DNA of 37,568 nucleotides from an uncultured Clostridia bacterium (GTDB lineage: Bacteria > Bacillota > Clostridia > TANB77 > CAG-508). Positions within the stretch are counted from its first letter, which is position 1. Every line of letters starts with the position of its first letter. The notes below the pieces were generated by a model, which was not told the origin of the DNA, did no database searches, and worked only from the letters and a program-made list of their open reading frames with translations. Made by a program: the position numbers and the translations under genes. The DNA lies in the NCBI GenBank assembly GCA_934168365.1, contig CAKPNJ010000011.1:1-37568 (forward strand), in the 5' to 3' direction. Shown here piece after piece: positions 14,922-22,726 of the stretch.

Positions 14922-17558
14922 TTATCTAGGATTTTTGATTGCTGCTTGTGCTGCTGCTAATCTTGCGATTGGAACTCTAAATGGTGAGCATGATACATAG
15001 CTTAAGCCTATGTTGTGGCAGAACTCAACGCTTGATGGTTCTCCACCATGTTCTCCACAGATTCCTAATTTAATATCTGGTCTTGTTGCTCTTCCTTTTT
15101 CTACAGCCATTTTTACAAGTTGTCCTACACCTTTTTGGTCTAGTTTTGCAAATGGATCAGATTCATAAATTTTTGTTTTATAGTATGAATCTAAGAATTT
15201 TCCTGCATCATCACGGCTAAATCCAAATGTCATTTGAGTTAAGTCGTTTGTTCCAAATGAGAAGAATTCAGCTTCTTCAGCTATTTCATTTGCTAATAAT
15301 GCAGCTCTTGGAATTTCAATCATTGTACCAATATGGTATTGCATGTCTGAACCTTTTTCTTTCTTAACTTGTTCAGCAACTTCTATTACTACATCTTTAA
15401 CAAATTTTAATTCTTTCTTTTCTCCAACTAATGGAATCATAATTTCAGGAACGATATTGTATCCTTCTTCTTCTTTAACTTCAATAGCAGCTTCCATTAA
15501 AGCTCTTGTTTGCATTCTAGCTATTTCTGGGTATGTTACTGCTAAACGGCATCCTCTGTGTCCCATCATTGGGTTGAATTCATGTAGTTCAGCACATTTA
15601 TTTTTTAAGTGTTCTACTGTAACTCCCATATCTTTTGCTAATGCAATTATATCTTCTTCCTCTGTTGGTAAGAACTCATGTAGTGGTGGATCTAAGTAAC
15701 GTACAGTCATTGGTAATTCTTTTAATTCTTTGTACATTGCTTTGAAATCACCTTTTTGGAATGGTATTAACTCATTTAAAGCTGCTTCACGAGCTTCAAC
15801 TGTTTCAGCTAATATCATTTTTCTGATTTTTGGTATTCTGTCTTCTTCAAAGAACATATGCTCTGTACGGCAAAGACCAATACCTTCTGCTCCTAAATGA
15901 ACAGCATTTCTTGTATCTCTTGGGTTATCTGCATTTGTTCTAACTTTTAATGCTCTATATTTATCTGCCCAAGCCATTATTCTTCCGAAGTTTCCGCTAA
16001 CACTAGCTTCAACTGTTTTGATGTCACCTTTGTAGATTTTTCCTGTTGTTCCATCTAGAGAAATGTAATCTCCTTCATGGAAAGTATATCCACCAAGTTC
16101 AAATTGTTTAGCTTCTTCATTTATTTTTATTTCTCCACAACCTGATACACAGCATGTTCCCATACCACGTGCTACAACGGCTGCGTGTGATGTCATACCA
16201 CCACGAACTGTTAAGATACCTTGTGCTGCAACCATACCTTCGATGTCTTCTGGTGTTGTTTCTAGACGAACTAGTACTACTCTTTCACCTTTTCCCCCTT
16301 TACCAAGTTCTTTAGCTTCTTCTGCTGTAAATACAACTTTACCTGCAGCTGCGCCTGGTGATGCTGGTAGAGCTTGTCCTATAACTTCTCCTGCTTTTAA
16401 GCTATCTTTATCAAATGTTGGGTGTAGTAATTGGTCTAAAGATTTTGCATCTATTCTTAATACAGCTTCTTTTTCGTCAATCATTCCTTCATCAACTAAA
16501 TCACAAGCAATTTGGATAGCAGCTGGTGCTGTTCTCTTTCCATTTCTTGTTTGTAAGAAGTATAGTTTTCCTTCTTGAATTGTGAATTCCATATCTTGCA
16601 TATCACGATAGTGATTTTCAAGTTTATGTGCTAATTCCATAAATTCTTTGTAGCATTCTGGTAAATCTTCTGCAAGTTTTGAAATTGGTTGTGGTGTTCT
16701 AACACCTGCAACAACGTCTTCACCTTGTGCGTTAATTAAGTATTCACCATAAATACCTTTTTCACCTGTTGATGGGTTTCTTGTAAATGCAACACCAGTT
16801 CCTGATGTTTCTCCCATGTTTCCAAATACCATGGCTTGTACGTTTACAGCTGTTCCCCAATCTCCTGGTATATCATTCATTCTTCTATATACTATAGCTC
16901 TTGGGTTGTCCCAGCTTCTGAATACAGCTTTAACAGCTCCCATTAATTGCTCTGATGGATCTTGTGGGAATTCTTCTCCATTCATGTTCTCTTTATATAC
17001 TTCTTTGAATCTTTTTACTAATTCTTTTAAATCTTCTGTTGTTAGTTCTGTATCAAAATGAACTCCTTTTTCTGCTTTAAGTTCATCTATAATTTTTTCA
17101 AAATATGATTTTGGAACTTCCATAACAACATCTGAATACATTTGAATAAATCTTCTATATGAATCATATGCAAATCTTGGATTTCCTGTTTTTGCTGCAA
17201 ATCCTTCAACTGCAATGTCGTTTAGTCCTAAGTTTAATATTGTGTCCATCATACCAGGCATTGATGCTCTAGCACCACTTCTTACTGATACTAATAATGG
17301 GTCACTGTTATCTCCAAATTTTTTGCCTTGTATTTCTTCTAGTGTTTTTAAAGCTGCAAAAATTTGGTCTTGAATTTCTTGTGAAATTGTTTTACCATCT
17401 TCATAATATTTTGTGCAAGCTTCTGTTGTAACTGTAAAGCCTTGTGGAATTGGTAAACCTAAGTTAGTCATTTCAGCTAAGTTAGCACCTTTTCCGCCTA
17501 ATAGTTCACGCATATTTGCGTTTCCTTCTTTAAATAAGTATACATACTTTTGACTCAT
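14922..17558 (-). CDS. ppdK: Pyruvate, phosphate dikinase
   Basis: Interconverts pyruvate + ATP + Pi and PEP + AMP + PPi; in anaerobes it often runs in the glycolytic direction. 878 residues, the standard length. The N-terminal nucleotide-binding domain (1-~340) includes GGKGANLAEM and SVRSGARASMPGMMDT. The swivelling phospho-His domain has GGMTSHAAVVARGMG with His458. The C-terminal PEP/pyruvate TIM barrel ends in GTNDLTQMTFGFSRDD and GICGEHGGEP, containing the catalytic Cys. AAGGAGG precedes the ATG. It is monocistronic, with a terminator after it and the flippase terminator before it. A dyad at 17594-17625 lies in its leader. Confidence 0.98.
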   Translation of the reverse strand: MSQKYVYLFKEGNANMRELLGGKGANLAEMTNLGLPIPQGFTVTTEACTKYYEDGKTISQEIQDQIFAALKTLEEIQGKKFGDNSDPLLVSVRSGARASMPGMMDTILNLGLNDIAVEGFAAKTGNPRFAYDSYRRFIQMYSDVVMEVPKSYFEKIIDELKAEKGVHFDTELTTEDLKELVKRFKEVYKENMNGEEFPQDPSEQLMGAVKAVFRSWDNPRAIVYRRMNDIPGDWGTAVNVQAMVFGNMGETSGTGVAFTRNPSTGEKGIYGEYLINAQGEDVVAGVRTPQPISKLAEDLPECYKEFMELAHKLENHYRDMQDMEFTIQEGKLYFLQTRNGKRTAPAAIQIACDLVDEGMIDEKEAVLRIDAKSLDQLLHPTFDKDSLKAGEVIGQALPASPGAAAGKVVFTAEEAKELGKGGKGERVVLVRLETTPEDIEGMVAAQGILTVRGGMTSHAAVVARGMGTCCVSGCGEIKINEEAKQFELGGYTFHEGDYISLDGTTGKIYKGDIKTVEASVSGNFGRIMAWADKYRALKVRTNADNPRDTRNAVHLGAEGIGLCRTEHMFFEEDRIPKIRKMILAETVEAREAALNELIPFQKGDFKAMYKELKELPMTVRYLDPPLHEFLPTEEEDIIALAKDMGVTVEHLKNKCAELHEFNPMMGHRGCRLAVTYPEIARMQTRALMEAAIEVKEEEGYNIVPEIMIPLVGEKKELKFVKDVVIEVAEQVKKEKGSDMQYHIGTMIEIPRAALLANEIAEEAEFFSFGTNDLTQMTFGFSRDDAGKFLDSYYKTKIYESDPFAKLDQKGVGQLVKMAVEKGRATRPDIKLGICGEHGGEPSSVEFCHNIGLSYVSCSPFRVPIARLAAAQAAIKNPR

Positions 17559-17593
17559 AAAGAACCTCCTTAAAATTTTATTTGTTTAACAAT

Positions 17594-17625
17594 CTGTTAT
17601 ATACACTATTATGCGCCTATAACAG
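17594..17625. promoter_or_regulatory. Inverted repeat in the ppdK upstream region
   Basis: CTGTTATA (17594-17601) and TATAACAG (17618-17625) form an 8-bp dyad about 36-67 bases before the ppdK start. It may be an operator. I could not identify a clear -35/-10 pair around it. Confidence 0.3.
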
Positions 17626-17648
17626 CTCTATTATATATGCAAATCGAA

Positions 17649-17687
17649 AAAAAGTAAAGAAAATTTTGCTAATTTTCTTTACTTTTT
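17649..17687 (-). terminator. Terminator of the glyQS-flippase operon
   Basis: 16-bp perfect stem AAAAAGTAAAGAAAAT / ATTTTCTTTACTTTTT with a short loop, followed by more Ts on the minus strand. It starts ten bases after the flippase stop. Confidence 0.85.
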
Positions 17688-17696
17688 ATAAATTTG

Positions 17697-19334
17697 CTAG
17701 ATTTCTTCTTTATATATTTTTAGTTTTACTAGAATGTTATATATTTTTGTTCCAAATGGTATCATCATAATATCTTCTTTTTTTAGTATTTTTGATACAA
17801 ATACTAATATTACGTAGATTATTGCACCTAGTATAATTGAAATTATTGTACTTAAATTTTGTCCCATTATTGTATTTAGTCCTTTGTTTATAAAGTATGT
17901 ACATATTCCCATAACTGCTGATATTATTACTGGCAATATAATCATTCTTTTGGCATCAAATTCCAATTTTATATGTTTCTTAAATGCTTTGATACATATG
18001 ATCAATGCTAAGCCTTGACATATAATAGAGCTGATTCCAACTCCCATTATTTCTATATTAGGATTACTTACTAATATATTGTTTAGTATAATTTTTAACA
18101 CAGCTGCAACCACCAATGAAATTAGAGGTACTGTCATTTTGTTTATTCCATATAATCCTCCATTTATTGTTTGGTTTAATGCAATAAACACCATTGCTAC
18201 TGAATATAGCATTAATAATGTTGCTCCATCATTTGCTGCTGGATAAATTAAATTTAATATTGGTTGTGCTAATGATATAAATCCTGCTGCACATGGAAGC
18301 ACTATAAGTAATGATGCAAATATTGAAAAAGTCATTCTTTTAGATACATTTGTAAAGTCTCTTTTAGCTATTGCCGCCGAAATTGCAGGTACTAAAGCCG
18401 TTGAAAATGCAATGTTTACTGCTATTGGTAAATTTGTTAATGTATCTATTTTAGATATTATACCTGTTTTACTCATTGCTAAAGTTTCTAGTTGTTCTTT
18501 AACTGGGTATAAACTTGCAAATGCTGTTTGAATACATCTACTTACAGTAGCACTATCTATAAGGGGGTGTATTACTGATATTACTGAGCTTATCGTTACT
18601 GGTATTGAAATCATTAAAATCTTTTTCAATAAGCTTAATGTTTTTTCATTTTCTTCTTCTGATTTTTGTTGTGGATCTACTACTATTTTCTTTCTTTTAT
18701 AATATATTATCAAATATATAAATGTTAGTAATATAGATAATGTAGTTGATAAGTTTCCACCTGCTGCCATAATATATGGCTCTTTGCCTAATAAAGCATA
18801 CACAAAAAGAATTGATAATACACAATTTAAAAATTGCTCAATAATTTGTGAATAGCTTGTTGGCTTCATATCGTCAAGTCCTGCAAAGTATCCTCTAAAC
18901 ACTGCTGAAGCTGATACGAAGGTAATTGCTGGTGCTAATACTTGCATTACATATTTTGTATCTGGCACATTAAACATTGTTGTTGCAATAAAGTCTGCTC
19001 CAAAGAATAATCCTAACGACAATATTGCTCCTACTCCAACAAAAAATGTCATACAGATTTTAAATATTCTTTGTGCTCCTTTATCATCTTTTACAGCTAC
19101 TCTTTCTGATACCAATTTTGCAACTACACTAGGTATTCCTATTGATGAAAGTGCAAGTAGTACTGTATATATTTGGTATCCAGATGAGTAGTACCCTAGT
19201 CCAGTATCTCCAAATCCATCAAAATTAGTTATTACAAATTTATATACTAGACCTAATACTTTTACCATTATTTGTGCAAACATTAGAATAAGCACATTTT
19301 TCATAAATGAATTAGTTTTCTTAACTTTTTCCAA
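17697..19334 (-). CDS. Lipid-linked oligosaccharide flippase of the SpoVB/MurJ-like (MOP/PST) family
   Basis: 545-residue polytopic membrane protein with about 14 predicted helices. The N terminus FMKNVLILMFAQIMVKVLGLVYK followed by GLGYYSSGYQIYTVLLALSSIGIPSVVAKLVSE is characteristic of the SpoVB/YtgP branch. The VFRGYFAGLDDMKPTSYSQIIEQ segment is well conserved there. These proteins flip lipid II or other polyprenyl-linked sugars; SpoVB acts in spore cortex synthesis and YtgP is a MurJ-type flippase. The sequence alone does not separate the two. It follows glyQS by 20 bp and is probably co-transcribed under T-box control. A terminator follows. Confidence 0.85.
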   Translation of the reverse strand: MEKVKKTNSFMKNVLILMFAQIMVKVLGLVYKFVITNFDGFGDTGLGYYSSGYQIYTVLLALSSIGIPSVVAKLVSERVAVKDDKGAQRIFKICMTFFVGVGAILSLGLFFGADFIATTMFNVPDTKYVMQVLAPAITFVSASAVFRGYFAGLDDMKPTSYSQIIEQFLNCVLSILFVYALLGKEPYIMAAGGNLSTTLSILLTFIYLIIYYKRKKIVVDPQQKSEEENEKTLSLLKKILMISIPVTISSVISVIHPLIDSATVSRCIQTAFASLYPVKEQLETLAMSKTGIISKIDTLTNLPIAVNIAFSTALVPAISAAIAKRDFTNVSKRMTFSIFASLLIVLPCAAGFISLAQPILNLIYPAANDGATLLMLYSVAMVFIALNQTINGGLYGINKMTVPLISLVVAAVLKIILNNILVSNPNIEIMGVGISSIICQGLALIICIKAFKKHIKLEFDAKRMIILPVIISAVMGICTYFINKGLNTIMGQNLSTIISIILGAIIYVILVFVSKILKKEDIMMIPFGTKIYNILVKLKIYKEEI

Positions 19335-19353
19335 AATTTTATCTCCTTTATTT

Positions 19354-20739
19354 CTACCATGCGATTTTATCTTGTATGTAGCTTTCTAGTTCATCAATTT
19401 TTACTCTTACTTGTTCCATTGTATCTCTGTCTCTAATTGTAACACATTCATCTTCTAATGTGTCGAAGTCAATTGTTACACAATATGGTGTTCCTATTTC
19501 GTCTTCCCTTCTATAACGTTTACCAATGCTTCCTGCTTCGTCATAATCACACATAAAGCTTTTAGATAATTTTGCATATACTTCTTCTGCTTTTTCACTT
19601 AACTTTTTAGAAAGTGGAAGTACAGCTACTTTATATGGTGCTAAGGCTGGATGTAAATGTAATACTGTTCTTACATCTCCTTCTGCAATTTCTTGTTCTT
19701 CATAAGCATTACATAAGAAAGCTAATGTTACACGGTCACAGCCTAGTGATGGCTCAACACAATATGGCACAAACTTTTCTCCTGTTTCTTGGTCTAAGTA
19801 AGTAAAGTCTTCTCCTGAATATTGTGCATGTTGTTTTAGGTCATAATCTGTTCTGTCTGCAATACCCCATAGTTCGCCCCATCCAAATGGAAATGCAAAT
19901 TCAATGTCTGTTGTACCTTTGCTGTAAAAACATAACTCTTCTGGGCTGTGGTCTCTTAATCTAATTTTTTCTTCTTTCATTCCTAAGCTTAAAAGCCAAT
20001 TCTTACAGAAGGCTCTCCAATATTCAAACCATTCCATATCTGTTCCTGGTTTGCAGAAAAATTCAAGTTCCATTTGTTCAAATTCACGAATTCTAAATAT
20101 GAAGTTACCTGGTGTAATTTCATTTCTAAATGATTTACCAACTTGACCAATTCCCATTGGTAGTTTTCTTCTTGTTGTTCTTAGTACATTTTTAAAGTTT
20201 ACAAATATACCTTGTGCTGTTTCTGGTCTTAGATAAATTTCTGAACTACTGTCTTCTGTTACGCCTTGATATGTTTTATACATTAAATTGAATTTTCTAA
20301 TTGGTGTAAAGTTTTGTTCTCCGCATTTAGGGCATACAATGTTATTCTCTTTTATGAAGTTAATCATTTCTTCGTCTGTCATACCATCTGCAACCATATC
20401 TTTATTGTTCTCATGAGCCCAGTCTTCAATTAGTTTATCTGCTCTATGTCTTGTTTTACAATTTTTGCAGTCTATTAGTGGATCGCTAAAACCACCTACG
20501 TGACCAGATGCTACCCATGTTTTAGGGTTCATTAGTATAGCTGCATCTAACCCTACATTATATTTGCTTTCTTGCACAAATTTTTTCATCCATGCTTTTT
20601 TTACATTGTTTTTTAGTTCTACTCCTAAAGGGCCGTAGTCCCAAGCATTTGCTAGACCTCCATAAATTTCTGAGCCTGGGTAAACAAATCCTCTTGATTT
20701 GCACAATGCTACTAATTTTTCCATTGTTAATTCTGACAT
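19354..20739 (-). CDS. glyQS: Glycyl-tRNA synthetase, class II dimeric type
   Basis: Charges tRNA-Gly. Single-chain eukaryote-like alpha2 enzyme, 461 residues. The start SELTMEKLVALCKSRGFVYPGSEIYGG and YDYGPLGVELKNN are typical. A Cys-rich insertion (CKNC about 92-95, CPKC about 136-139) may bind zinc. Class II motifs appear as GKSFRNEITPGNFIFRIREFEQMELEFF and the final GCDRVTLAFLCNAY. The C-terminal anticodon-binding domain starts near APYKVAVLPL. AAGGAGGAA precedes the ATG. A T-box leader lies directly upstream. Confidence 0.97.
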   Translation of the reverse strand: MSELTMEKLVALCKSRGFVYPGSEIYGGLANAWDYGPLGVELKNNVKKAWMKKFVQESKYNVGLDAAILMNPKTWVASGHVGGFSDPLIDCKNCKTRHRADKLIEDWAHENNKDMVADGMTDEEMINFIKENNIVCPKCGEQNFTPIRKFNLMYKTYQGVTEDSSSEIYLRPETAQGIFVNFKNVLRTTRRKLPMGIGQVGKSFRNEITPGNFIFRIREFEQMELEFFCKPGTDMEWFEYWRAFCKNWLLSLGMKEEKIRLRDHSPEELCFYSKGTTDIEFAFPFGWGELWGIADRTDYDLKQHAQYSGEDFTYLDQETGEKFVPYCVEPSLGCDRVTLAFLCNAYEEQEIAEGDVRTVLHLHPALAPYKVAVLPLSKKLSEKAEEVYAKLSKSFMCDYDEAGSIGKRYRREDEIGTPYCVTIDFDTLEDECVTIRDRDTMEQVRVKIDELESYIQDKIAW

Positions 20740-20769
20740 AAAAATTCCTCCTTTTTACTTGCTAGAAAT

Positions 20770-20976
20770 CAAAAAAACTTTCATTCCTAGCTTTTATTGC
20801 TAGGGACGAAAGTTTTATTCCGCGGTTCCACCCTATTTGATTAGTTTATACTAATCCACTTTATTTAATATGCTCCAAAGCTCCCCATATGTTTCTTAAT
20901 GTTGACTTTCACCTAACTCAACTCTCTAAAAATAAGAAATGCATACTTTTTCTTTTTCATCGCATTTATATTCAAT
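20770..20976 (-). promoter_or_regulatory. Glycine T-box riboswitch leader of glyQS
   Basis: On the minus strand the leader carries the invariant T-box AGGGTGGAACCGCGG (20820-20834), which pairs with the uncharged tRNA acceptor end. A Stem I region lies upstream of it, with AGAGAGTTGAG. The terminator hairpin (AACTTTCGTCCCTAGC / GCTAGGAATGAAAGTT, about 20770-20812) ends in a T run. Uncharged tRNA-Gly should favour the antiterminator and raise glyQS expression. I did not fix the specifier codon with certainty. This leader accounts for the long gap before glyQS. Confidence 0.93.
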
Positions 20977-20982
20977 ACTAGT

Positions 20983-21011
20983 ATTATACGCTTTTGGTTT
21001 AATGTTGTCAA
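20983..21011 (-). promoter_or_regulatory. Promoter of the T-box-glyQS transcript
   Basis: Minus strand: consensus -35 TTGACA (21006-21011), 17-nt spacer, consensus -10 TATAAT (20983-20988). It is divergent from the promoter of the small gene at 21114. Confidence 0.88.
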
Positions 21012-21058
21012 GCAATAGAATAAATAAAGCAGTAAAGTACATTTTTCGTTATAAAATC

Positions 21059-21087
21059 TTGACAAGTACTGTAAATTATATTATTCT
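21059..21087 (+). promoter_or_regulatory. Promoter of the 43-residue gene
   Basis: Plus strand: -35 TTGACA (21059-21064), 17-nt spacer, -10 TATTCT (21082-21087). Confidence 0.65.
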
Positions 21088-21113
21088 ATTGTTATAGAAT
21101 AGAGGTGTTAAAT

Positions 21114-21245
21114 TTGTTAAATGAATTAATTAAATTAGAAGATTATTATGATTTGCTTTGCTATAAAGAAGCTATTAAGGAATATGAGCTTAATCCTAAA
21201 ACATATACTCTTGAAGAAGTAAAAAAGGAACTTGGATTAGAGTAG
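21114..21245 (+). CDS. Orphan 43-residue protein, antitoxin-C-terminus-like
   Basis: A short gene starting at TTG (21114) with AGAGGTG ahead of it, a good promoter at 21059-21087 and a terminator at 21251-21290. The product is rich in Glu, Leu, Tyr and Lys: LNELIKLEDYYDLL, then KEAIKEYELNPKTY, then TLEEVKKELGLE. The last segment resembles the end of RelB/Phd-type antitoxins (TLEEVKKxLGL). No N-terminal DNA-binding fold and no adjacent toxin gene are present. It may be a leftover antitoxin or an independent small protein. No in-frame ATG exists, so the TTG is the only good start. Confidence 0.6.
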   Translation: MLNELIKLEDYYDLLCYKEAIKEYELNPKTYTLEEVKKELGLE

Positions 21246-21250
21246 ATAAA

Positions 21251-21290
21251 TAAAAGCTAATGAGGTTAAAACCTCACTAGCTTTTATTTT
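21251..21290. terminator. Bidirectional terminator between the 43-residue gene and the VTT protein
   Basis: Stem TAAAAGCTAATGAGGT / ACCTCACTAGCTTTTA with one mismatch, with A and T runs on either side so that it works in both directions. It overlaps the end of the VTT gene (stop at 21284). Confidence 0.8.
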
Positions 21291-21997
21291 ATTGTTCTTA
21301 TTGCTTCGTCTGTTATCTTGTTTTTATCAAGTTTTCTCATTATCAATACCACGACTGCAACTATTGCAAATGTTACACCATATATAATTAAGCTTAGTTT
21401 CCAGTTTCCTTTTAGTAAGCTTGCTCCAGCTAATGTTGAAGATATTACTGATGGAAATCTTGCTAATGTTGATATCAGTATAAATTCTGTTGGTTTTATT
21501 GGTAGTAATGCAGCTATATATGTTAGTAAATCTTTTGGTGTTCCTGGTATAAAGAATAATATAAAAAGTATATATCTAATTGTTTGAGGATTTTGAAATA
21601 GTTTACTTTTTTCTATTTTTTCTATCTTTTCTGGTTTTACAAATTCATATATAAATTCTCTGCCAAGTTTATGAACCAGTAAATATATAAATGCTGAAAT
21701 TATTGCTGCAGAAAGCATTATAAACACTGCTCCCCATAAACTTCCATAACATAAACCCGCTAATATTTCTATTGGTTCTCCTGGTATTATGAATAAAAAT
21801 ATTTGTGCAAATTGAAGTCCGAATAGCATTAAAAATCCAACAAATCCAGAATCATTTACTTTTTGCTTAAATGCTTGTTGTCCTGCTTCACTTGAAAGTT
21901 CTTTAAAAGTTGGTATCAAGTATATTGTAACTGCTACCATTATTGCTATTACAGCTATCAATAATACTATTTTAAATATTTTAGTTTTTTGTTTCAT
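21284..21997 (-). CDS. VTT (TVP38/TMEM64, DedA-like) membrane protein
   Basis: 237 residues with about six hydrophobic segments. The family signature IIPGEPIEILAGLCYGSLWG lies in the first half (about 70-90). A second re-entrant-type motif, FFIPGTPKDLLTYIAALLPI, is at about 148-167. VTT proteins include lipid scramblases and undecaprenyl-phosphate or phospholipid transporters (DedA, PopT-type). The exact substrate here cannot be read from sequence. The N terminus has a single helix (IVLLIAVIAIMVAVTIYLI). A promoter is present at 22028-22057. The ribosome site is weak (AGAGAAAAG). Confidence 0.85.
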   Translation of the reverse strand: MKQKTKIFKIVLLIAVIAIMVAVTIYLIPTFKELSSEAGQQAFKQKVNDSGFVGFLMLFGLQFAQIFLFIIPGEPIEILAGLCYGSLWGAVFIMLSAAIISAFIYLLVHKLGREFIYEFVKPEKIEKIEKSKLFQNPQTIRYILFILFFIPGTPKDLLTYIAALLPIKPTEFILISTLARFPSVISSTLAGASLLKGNWKLSLIIYGVTFAIVAVVVLIMRKLDKNKITDEAIRTIK

Positions 21998-22027
21998 ACT
22001 TTTCTCTTTTCTTTTTAATCTTTTTGT

Positions 22028-22057
22028 ATTATATAATTTTATAGCGCTTTTTGTCTA
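22028..22057 (-). promoter_or_regulatory. Putative promoter of the VTT gene
   Basis: Minus strand: -35 TAGACA (22052-22057), 18-nt spacer, -10 TATAAT (22028-22033). Confidence 0.5.
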
Positions 22058-22066
22058 TAATGTAAT

Positions 22067-22103
22067 AAGAATTTCTAGTAGATTATACTACTTAGAAATT
22101 CTT
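22067..22103 (-). terminator. Hairpin after the XRE gene, likely terminator
   Basis: AAGAATTTCTA-GTAG / CTAC-T-TAGAAATTCTT pairs over about 15 bp, right after the XRE stop at 22112. The T tract on the minus strand is poor, so it may also only stabilise the 3' end. Confidence 0.5.
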
Positions 22104-22111
22104 AAATTTTA

Positions 22112-22651
22112 TTATATTACATTTCTAATTAACATTGTAAATACTAATGTAATTAAGAATACTGCTAAAAATACAATAACTTTTTGATGTTTTTTAGCAT
22201 TTAGTAAAAATTGAACTATAGCACATCCTACCATTCCACTTGCACAAATATTAAGCAACCATATTACTTCTTTATCTAAATTTGCAAATACTGTAATTAA
22301 ATTAAATGCTAATAATACAATTATGCTAAATATTGTAGAGATAACAGCTATTATTGTTTTAACTGAATCAAGTTTTTTATTTGAATAATCAATTGTGCTT
22401 ATTATGTTTTCTTCAAATTTTTGTTGATAATCTTCTTTCGAAACTTTTTCTCCACTTAATAATTCGTTGATACTAACATTTAATTCTTTTGACAATTGTT
22501 GTAATAATGATAGGTCTGGCATATAATTTCCATTTTCCCATCTAGATACTGTTTTATCAGTAACTCCTAATTTTTCTGCTAACTGCGCTTGTGTTAATTT
22601 CAATTCTTTTCTTTTTTCAGATATAAATTTTCCTATTTTCTTTTGATCCAT
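22112..22651 (-). CDS. XRE-family transcriptional regulator with membrane-anchored C terminus
   Basis: 179 residues from the ATG at 22651. A Cro/CI helix-turn-helix lies at about residues 5-60: RKELKLTQAQLAEKLGVTDKTVSRWENGNYMPDLSLLQQLSKEL. A charged linker follows, then three hydrophobic helices at about 97-120, 127-148 and 155-176. This layout of a DNA-binding head tethered to the membrane is common in Bacillota, often next to transporters. The start at 22651 is chosen because AGGAG lies eight bases upstream; the ATG at 22660 abuts it. It is 76 bp downstream of the ABC exporter pair on the same strand, so it may be co-transcribed and regulate that operon. Confidence 0.88.
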   Translation of the reverse strand: MDQKKIGKFISEKRKELKLTQAQLAEKLGVTDKTVSRWENGNYMPDLSLLQQLSKELNVSINELLSGEKVSKEDYQQKFEENIISTIDYSNKKLDSVKTIIAVISTIFSIIVLLAFNLITVFANLDKEVIWLLNICASGMVGCAIVQFLLNAKKHQKVIVFLAVFLITLVFTMLIRNVI

Positions 22652-22726
22652 ATCAATCATCTCCTTTTATAGAGAATAACATTTTTTTCAAGAAATCAAC
22701 ACCCCACAAATAGCGAATTACTAAAT

